From the NCBI GenBank assembly GCA_001692895.1, contig KV748181.1:3229640-3293639 (forward strand): DNA of 64,000 bases, written 5' to 3'. The translations under genes and the position numbers were made by a program. Source of the DNA: Cenococcum geophilum 1.58 (Eukaryota > Ascomycota > Dothideomycetes > Gloniales > Gloniaceae). Under the pieces are notes generated by a model. It was not told where the DNA came from, did not search any database, and was given only the letters and a program-made list of their open reading frames with translations. Positions 55,301 to 64,000 of this stretch are shown piece by piece (the stretch's first letter is position 1; each line of letters starts with the position of its first letter).

Positions 55301-58300
55301 AACGTTTTCGTTCTTAATGCCTATACTTAATCCTATAGTTTTAATTTGCGGGGTCTTCCCTATTGCTTTACCTATGGTATATCCGGAACTATTTTTAAAT
55401 CTTTACCTTTAGTTCTTAAGAAGGTTTTAATTGCAGTATTATATCCTAGCTAAAGGTACTCCTTAGGTTCCCAACTATTATGCGCCTAAAAGTATCCTTC
55501 CTAATAAAGTAAAAATTTGCGCTTTTTTTGGCGCCATCTTTAGTCTAAAATATCTTCTATATTTTATTCTAGTTTCCTATTAATTTTACTAAGTAGGGGC
55601 GGTTCCGTACTATCTCTTCTCTAATATAGCTTTAGTAAGGAAATATAAAATATAGGATATATTAGATAAGATTTTAGTAATTCCAATTTATAGGCTTAGT
55701 TTCCTTTAGTTTTTCTAACTATCTTAAAGGGTCTAAGCTACTGGTGATCTAGCTTCTTCTTAATACGTTTTATTTAAATATTTTTTATAAATAGTAAGAC
55801 TTCGTCTTCTATCTTGAATTCTTTTAGTATATATTTTTTGTTATAGTACCTTTTTTATATAGCCTAGGCGTCTAGTAAGTGCTTTTTAAGTTCCTCTTTA
55901 CGAATTCTTATTTGCTTAATTCTTTTAAATGCCGCTAGTACCTCTCTTTTAGAAACGATATTCTTAACGTTCTAGGGGTTATTTGCTTTTACCCTAAATA
56001 ATACTTTATAAGGGGTTATTTTTATACTGCTGTGGATGCTTATGTTATATACGTGCTGCGCTAAAGCTAACTATAATGTCTAATTATCCTGTTAATAATT
56101 AATATAGCAGCGGAGGTAGTGTTCTAATAACGCATTTAGACACTCTATTTACCTGTCTATTTACGGGTAAAAGGTAGTGCTTATCCTTTACCGTATTTTT
56201 AATAAGAGACAGAATAAAGACTAAAATATACTATTAAATACGGTACCTCTGTTAGATACTATTCCCCTTAGCGTACTAAATAAGAGCTACTGTTTTAAAA
56301 ATAGGTTTGCTAGTTCTGCTACCATAATTGTTATTATAATAGTAAAGTATCCTAAAAACTTTATATACCTATTAAAAATTACTAGGATAGCGTTAGTAAC
56401 CTCTCTAGTTCTTATCTTAGTAGGGGGTAAGCCTATAATAAAATCCATTGTTAATTCTAATATAGGTCCCTATAGAATAGAAAGCACTAATAATTTGCCA
56501 TATAGGCAATGCCTAGATATCTATATCCTTTAGTATATATTATACCTTAATATATAGTTCTTAACCTCTTTAGACATTCCGTCCTAAAAGTATTTCCTTT
56601 AAACAGCCTTAAGGGTTCTATTAGCACCATAGTAACCCCTAAAAGGGTTGTTATGGAAAACCTTTAAAATTTCATCTTAAATTACTTAGTTCTTTGGGAT
56701 ATATATAGCACCCTTATAGCGTAATAGACCCTTTTAGTCTTGCTGCTATAGCTTCTTAGTAACTCTAGCTAAGTTAGTCTCCACTATATCTTTCCACCTC
56801 TCCCTAAAGGCAAAGGCGTTCCTTTATTAAGCTTAAAGAAGAAGATTTAAAAAGGTTTTATACAGATTACTTACTTCCGTTTTACCTACCGCTATTATAA
56901 ACTTAAGGTATAGCACGAGATATTTTAAACCATTAGTGTTAGCAGATTCTCCTACCATTATATAGTATACTATACTACGGATAGGTATCTTACCTATCCC
57001 CCTTAGATCTGAAAACTCGCAGCTAATGCGCCGTTAAGTTAAAGGTGCCGCGACACCTCTAGCACATCCCGTAGAATTCTCGCTAATTTTAGGGTACGCC
57101 AACTTTATAATATCTGTTTAGTCTATAACCTGGTCTATAACTATATCCTACGGCTCTATAATTATATTGCTTTGTAGCTATATTACTAGGACCTCTGCCT
57201 TATTACGAAATTCTATAGTTTTAGGAAAAGAGTCTTCTTTCTTCCTAAGCAAATTTTGTAATATGGGGATTATTTCCCCTATACTGTCCTAGATTCTCCC
57301 TATCTTATAATCTAGATATCTTAATAACCTATTAGCAGGATTTATCTTTCCTAGGCGGTATATAATCTTAAAATTATACTATAATAGTGCCTCTGCCTAC
57401 CTAGCTTATTAACTACTTAATACCTTTATAGTTATAAAGTATTCTAGGTTGTTATAGTCTGTAAGGACTTTAATAGGGTAATTGCTTCTTATATAATAAT
57501 GTCGCCAGTACTTTATTGCTATAACTATTATAAGTAACTCCTAGTTATATATTATATAATGCTATTCTATAGGGGTTATTTTCCTTAACTAAAACGCCAT
57601 AGGATGCTATTTTCCGTTTTTTAATTAAGATATAATTGCCCCTAGGGTAAAGCCGGATGTATCCGTTTTAAGGTATATATGTAGCTTCTAGTAGAAGTAT
57701 ATTAGGATAGGCGCCAACGTAAATAAATCCTTTAACTGGTTTATAGCCTACTTAGCAGCTTTCCTAAATATAAAGGGTCCTAACTTCTTACCATTCTTAG
57801 ATCCTTTTAGTAGATTGGTAATTAGGAGTATTACTTATAAGTAGTGAATAATAAACGTTTAGTAGAAGTTCGCCGTGCCTAAAAAAACCTATACTTCTCT
57901 AAATATTGTAGGGTAGGGCTATTCCCTAATAGCGTCCACCCGACTTTTCTCTATTAATACTCTATTAACGCTAATAATAAAGCCTAAAAAATTAATGCTA
58001 GTAGTATAGAACGTATACTTTTTTAGGTTTATATAGAGCTTATATTTCCGCAATCTTTCTAGTACTATTCGCACGTGGTACGTATATACTTCATAGTTAT
58101 TAGAGTAGACTATAATGTTATTAAGGTAGACCATATATATCGTGTCTAATAGGCCTGAAATGTCACTAGTATGTTAGTAAGCCCAAATGGCATTACTAGG
58201 TACTTAAAGTGGCCGTACTGTATTTAGAACGCCGTTTTCTACTTATCGCCGGCTTTAATCCGGATTTAATAGCATATATCTTTTAGATTTAATTTTATAA

Positions 58301-61300
58301 ATATCTTTACGCCCAACAGCCTATTAATAAGCTCCCCTATTAAGGGTAATAGGTAGAAATTCTTTATAGTAATCTTATTTAGCGCTTAATAGTTAATATA
58401 AAGGCAAAGGGTCCCGTCCTTCTTAAGTATAAATATAATTGGTGCCCCTACTAGGCTTATAAAGGGCTAAATCCATCCTCTCTAAAGATTATCTACTATA
58501 TATTAACGTAGTACCGCTAGCTTATTTTCTAATAGGTTATATAGTAGTCTAAAAGGAGGTTATTTATCCCCTGTGTTTATCTTATACTTAATGTTACGGC
58601 TTAAATAAATGCCTTTAAACCGAAGCTTGAACGAATGCTGTATTACAAAGATACTAAGCTAAAGAGAAGGAAAAGGGGTCGCTAAGACCGATGTAAATAA
58701 ATATATAGGGTGAGCCGCTAAGGCGCTAGCTTTGGGCGAGCCAATTATAGGTTAGCAGAATATGGCAGAATTTGGCAGGTAACATGCGATAGCGCCATTA
58801 CATTACCCCTCTCTTTAAAAGAAAGCCTGCCCTTAGGCTTAGTTAGAAATAGGGTAGTACTAGGCTTATAAACGTAGGATTATAAAAATATAAGATACGG
58901 AGATAAAGGGGATATAAGTGCGTCCAGACTAAGTACAAAGGGTAATTATAGGCTAAGTGGAAGCACTAGGCTAGAAAGAGTAGCCGCTAAAAGTCTTAGC
59001 ATAGATCTAACTAATTAGATAACTTTAACCGGCGGTTAAAGTTCCTAGATATCTGAAATTTTACGGTACTAATAGAAAACGGCAGAATATAGTAGATTTT
59101 AGCAGGTAGCTATATTAGGGCTTTGGGGCGTTTTTATCCCTATATTCTTCTAGTAACTTATCGTCTTTATTATACTAGCATTCTATCTATTTATCTAGGT
59201 ACTTTAGGGGTCTAGGCGTATTAGGGTATTAGTTATAGAATTCTTTAAGCTTCTAGGGGCAGCCTATAAAGTTTCATATAGGGTACTAGGCTGGGTTAGG
59301 ATTATAGCCCTTCTATTAGATATAGTATTTTAGCGTTTCCCGTACTATCTTATAGGCTAGTATTTTATTAACCTCCCATTTATTATCACCGTTTACTTAA
59401 ACTAGTAAGGGAGGCTCGTTCTTTTGTCTAGGTAATAGGTTGTTTATAGCTTTTCGTAACTTATCTAGCGAGAAGATAGGGTGAACCCTAATTAAATCTG
59501 GGAGCTTTATTTTATATAAGTTGCCTATCTTCTTAAAAACCTTATACGGTCCTGCTATCTAGTAGTCTAGCTTATAGCTAGGTTATTTAGTCTTCTAATT
59601 CCTTATAGTGACCTAGACTATATTACCAGGGGCAAAATCGGGCTTTTAACGGTGTTTGTTCGCCTGCTGTTCCATTAACCTCTAAGCTTTTTTTAAGTTC
59701 TCGCGGGCTACCATCTAGGCCTCCTCTAATTATTTGGCGTACTATTAGGCCTTAGTATAGAATAGCTTCTCTTATATAATCTAGGGTTCTTCTAGCCTTT
59801 TCTAGTTAAAGCTTATGCGGGGTAAGTATCCCATTTCTAGCTAAATTGGGGTAAACCCTGTGGAGTTATAGGGTAGGGTTACCTGCGCGTAGTTTATTAA
59901 GGGTAGTAGTTTAGACTAGTTGTCCTAGAAATAGTTAATAAAGGGCCTAAGCCTTTAGTCTAGGTACTAATTTACGATCTCTATCTAACCATCTATCTAG
60001 GGGTAATAAGCCGTAAAAAGCTTTAGCTTAATACCTAGGATTTAGGTAAACTTATTTTAGAAGGCCGATATAAACTATAGCTTATAATTAGATATAATAG
60101 TATCTAGNAGTCNGTANATTTAGTAGACGTANTAGATATATAGCCGGGCTGCCTCTTTAGCATTAATATTCTTATAATAGGGAATTAAAAACGGGCGTTT
60201 ATTAAAGCGGTTAACTATAACTATAACTATAACTATATCGTATCCGTTACGGTCCCTAGGTAGTTTATAAAAGTCTATAGAGATATACTGCTAAGGGCGC
60301 TCTGGTATTAAGAGTGGCTTAAGTAGTCCTGGGGTCTTATCCCGTAGGATTATAGCTCTTTAGCAGTCTTTGCAGTTCTATATATATCGATTAATATCCG
60401 CAACTATTCTTAGCTAGTGGTAGCGGCAGTTAATAATTTTACGGGTCTTGTTCTTGCTAGGGTATATTATAGAGACTTAGCAATAAGCTTCGCGGATTAG
60501 TTTAGTTCGTAGATTATTAACGTTAGGGATTATAAGCCGCTCCTAATATAGGAGTAATCCTTCCTCTATCTTAAAATCGGGGTCTCCTTTTACGGCTTAT
60601 TTACGAAGAGCCCTTAGGGCGTTAGCCGTGTAGTTTGCAGTTAGGAGGCGGTTAATTAGCCCTATTAGCTTATCTAAGGACTTCTCTATTAGTGCTAGCT
60701 TGTTTTACTATAAGTCTAGCTCTTTAAGAATCTATAAGTCGAGCTGTTCTGAATAGAGGAGGGCGCGCGTCTAATATTAGGTCTTTAACTTATCCTAGGG
60801 CCCTATATCTTATTCTCTTTGGGTTAGGGCATTAGCCTTAGAGTTTTACTTACTAGAATAATATATAATTATAAAGAAGAATTAGGAGAGTATTTTGGCC
60901 TACTAGGCTTATTATTTAGTAACCTACTTTATAGTTATAAAGTACTTTAGGGCCTTATAATCTATATATATCTTAATCTAGGAGTTTATACCTTTAAGCT
61001 CTGCGCGCTATTAGGAGAGTAATTAAATAATAGCTAACATTTCTTTATTGTGTACTTTATAGTTATACTTAGCCGGGTTTATTGTCTTTAAAAAGAAAGC
61101 TATAGGGTACTATTTACCGTTTAGATATAACTGTAATAGGATTCCCACTATAACCCTATTAGAGGCGTCTGTTTCTAGCATTAATTTAAGGTCTAGGTTA
61201 TAGTAATAAAGAATTAGAGAAGAGATAAGCCGATCCTTTATCTCTTTAAAGGCTTTTATATAGCTATTATTAAAGATAAAAGGCGTATCCTTCCTGGTTA

Positions 61301-64000
61301 GTTATATAAGAGGTTTTGCCGCAATTCCGTAATTATAGATAAACTAGTAGTAGAAGTTATAAAAACTAAGGAAGGACTGGATTCCNTTTACTATATAAGG
61401 GGGCTTTTAGTTATAGATTGCCTCTACCTTTTTAGGATTAACCTTAATTCCTTCCATAGTTACGATAAACCTAAGGTATTTTATACATTTTATCCTAAAC
61501 TCGTATTTCTTAATATTAACTTATAAGCCCGCGTTCCGTAGTCTTTCCAGAACCTTCTTAATATAAACTTAATAGTTAAGTTTGTTGTTTAAGTATATAA
61601 GAATATCGTTTAGGTATACTATGTAAAATTTGTTAAGGTAATTAAAAAGAACGTTATTTATATACCTTTAGTACGTAGCCGGTCCGTTTATTAGTCTAAA
61701 AAAAAGAACTTTATATTTATAGGAACTATAATAGGTATAGAATATTATTAAATCTTTGGATATAGGGTTTATCCTAATTCGGTAGAAAGCTTAGTAGATA
61801 TTAAGTTTAGTAAAGATCTTTACCTAACTTAGATATGCAAGGGTCTCGTTAATTAAAAAAATAGGATACTAGTCCTTTTAAGTAATAGCGTTTAGCTTTT
61901 AATAGTTAATATAAAAACGAAGGCCTCTATTAGGCTTTTTTATAAATAGGATAGGGGAAGTAAAAGGGGCTTAACTTAGCTTAATAAACCCTTTATCTAG
62001 GTTGTTAATTAAGTACTACTTTATTACTTTTAGCTTATCTATTAATTAATAGTAGAGGGAGCTATAGCCTAGCGAGTTATTAGCTTTTAATTAAATCTTA
62101 TAGTTATATATTTAGTAGGGGGGTAACTTATCTAAGACCGCCTTTAAGAATGTATCCTTATAGTTTATATAAATAATAAAAAGGAGGCGTTTAACTAGTT
62201 CCTTATTAGTTTCCTTAGCTAGCCTTTCCTCTCTATTATTAATAATTTGGTTAATCTTATATAGGCTTATTATAAAGACCTTATTATCCTTTTAGTATAT
62301 ATTAAAGTAAAACGCTATAGCGCTAATTATAGCAATATCTATAGTAGGGGGGTTGCCTAATAATAGGGGCGTATGTAACTTTAGGGACTTCTAGGGTACT
62401 AGCGTTATTATTACTCCCTTTAGCTCCTATTATATCTTTTAGAGGTTATCCCTTATATCCTATTAATACGTTTTTTTCTATACCGGTTAAATCCGTGCGA
62501 TTTAGATATTATCTACGTCACTATCTATTCCGCTTCTATATATAGAGTCCTCTTTAAATATAGTGCTTTAGGAGAGTATCTTTATTAATATAGAGTTCTT
62601 TCCGGCTTCGTGGCGGGCGTTTTCTTAGGTAAAGGCTAGGTTACGGGCCTAAACATCCTATTAGTAGGTAGGGTTAGCCCTTACGGCTAATGTCTCGCGG
62701 TTAGTTTAGATCTCCCTAATAAAAGAGGGTAATCTTAGTCTATCCTCCAGCTAAACAAACCGTCTTTATTGTATATTTAACTAAATATTAAAATAGAATA
62801 TCTATTTTCATTTAAGGATTATATTATAAGACCCTAGGTTTAGGATGTAAAAGGGAATACTATATTAGTGTCGTCCGTTAAGAGTAATATATAACTTTAA
62901 GACGTAGATAACGTGCCGACTGGCTTAGCCGTTATAGCCTTTTACCTAGATAGGCTTCTCTAGTTAGATGGCTTCTGTATTTAGAAACTTAGCAATATTA
63001 TTTATATAGGCAGTATTTATAAAGGCGAAGCTATTTGCTTTAGTATTAATAAGGGCAGTTATATTAACTCTATATCTATTTTAAGATACTATATATAGAA
63101 CCGTAAAATACTTTCCACCTATTAACTAACTAAGATTAATCTCTTTAAGATTAATAGGGTACCCTAGGGGGGAGTCTTTCCCTAGGGTTCTTCTTTTCCT
63201 AACTTATCGGACGTTTCTTCTTCCTCTATCTCCTTAATATTACCTATATCCTTTAGCTCTAGGTAGGATAAGGCAAAGTGACCTTATTTATCGCAGTTAT
63301 AGTATATAGCCGAGGTAGGGTTAATTAGAGTATTGCGGTAAATACTAGTTAATAGCGTGGTATGTGACTAGTCGGGCGAGGCTCGCTAGTACGTAGTTAT
63401 AACCACCTTTAGTATAGGAGTAGTTGTAACCTATCTTTCTGCTTTAGCTCCTATAGGTATAGCTAGCGAGTTTTAATTATTATAGAGTTGCTTCTACTAA
63501 TTAGGGCGGGTATTAATCCGCTTTAGTTCTAAGTCTAATAATAGGCAATAAGCTATAAGTCTTTTATAGGTTAGTAGGTTATTTAAGATTATAGCGATCT
63601 TTTCTTATAGCTAGATTATTAGCTTATTGTATAGGTCTAATTAGTAGTTCTTAAGGGGAACCTAGCCTTCTCCCATAAGGTATAGGAATTAAGTCTAGAA
63701 TTTAGTAAAGGGTTAATTTAGTTTTATTATTAGGCGATTATAGTTATAATGGGCATCCTGTACTTTATTTAGGTTAATATAAATAGCCGCTAGGTGCTAT
63801 ATTATCTTATTAATAGATATAAATCGGACAGGGAAGTCGTCCTTAAACTTGGCTTAAAGGTGCCGTTAGGCGTCCCTAGTGGTTTAACTAAAGACGTAGA
63901 GCATTTTAGCTTCTTTAAAAAGGAAGTAGTTATAGTTAACGCGGAGCTTTCCTTATACTTAAATCCTCTAATTCTTAAAGGTAGGGTTTATCCTATTAGA

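Overview
This 64-kb window is almost entirely transposable elements nested in one another, with no intact cellular gene. It suggests a filamentous ascomycete (Pezizomycotina) that has, or had, repeat-induced point mutation (RIP). TpA is very common, CpA/TpG are scarce, and CpG survives. Nearly every in-frame stop in the element genes is a TAA or TAG standing where the family expects CAA, CAG or TGG. Plausible settings are an AT-rich RIP block, a pericentromere or an accessory chromosome; the species cannot be read from the sequence.

Left part, 1-7.1 kb: a copia RNase H tail with its LTR; an unassigned stretch with a weak pogo/Fot-like trace; a 997-bp hAT derivative; a broken copy of gypsy family A (A0) whose LTR carries a long-armed MITE and a solo LTR; and block 1 of a GC-moderate repeat family (R). 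From 7.2 to 12.8 kb lies a complete minus-strand copia element (matched LTRs, CATAT duplication, tRNA-type primer site) that split the R array. The 12.8-19.5 kb stretch is much less mutated: R blocks 2 and 3, a 1.3-kb Mutator-like element with perfect 51-bp ends, a Harbinger-type MITE, and an ORF1-only LINE derivative.

Middle, 19.5-42.4 kb: a copia fragment, then gypsy A1 (minus), whose 3' LTR was entered by a solo LTR that was itself split by a 1.9-kb minisatellite-rich insert carrying a small piggyBac-like element. A1 also holds a full piggyBac-like transposon and a foldback element. Gypsy H (minus, chromodomain) follows. Gypsy F (plus) is split by the complete gypsy A2 (minus, 8.1 kb) and carries solo LTRs nearby.

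Right part, 42.4-64 kb: gypsy B1 (plus) interrupted by a full-length LINE (LINE1, 16-bp duplication) and a 5'-truncated LINE (LINE2, poly-A); a minus-strand LINE RT fragment; a poorly resolved LTR-element start (D); gypsy C (minus, chromodomain); and gypsy B2 (minus), which runs off the window. Comparing A0/A1/A2 and B1/B2 fixes most insertion boundaries to the base and gives a relative order of insertion. The 'genes' work together only as element machinery (gag, protease, RT, RNase H, integrase, transposases), and almost all copies look dead.
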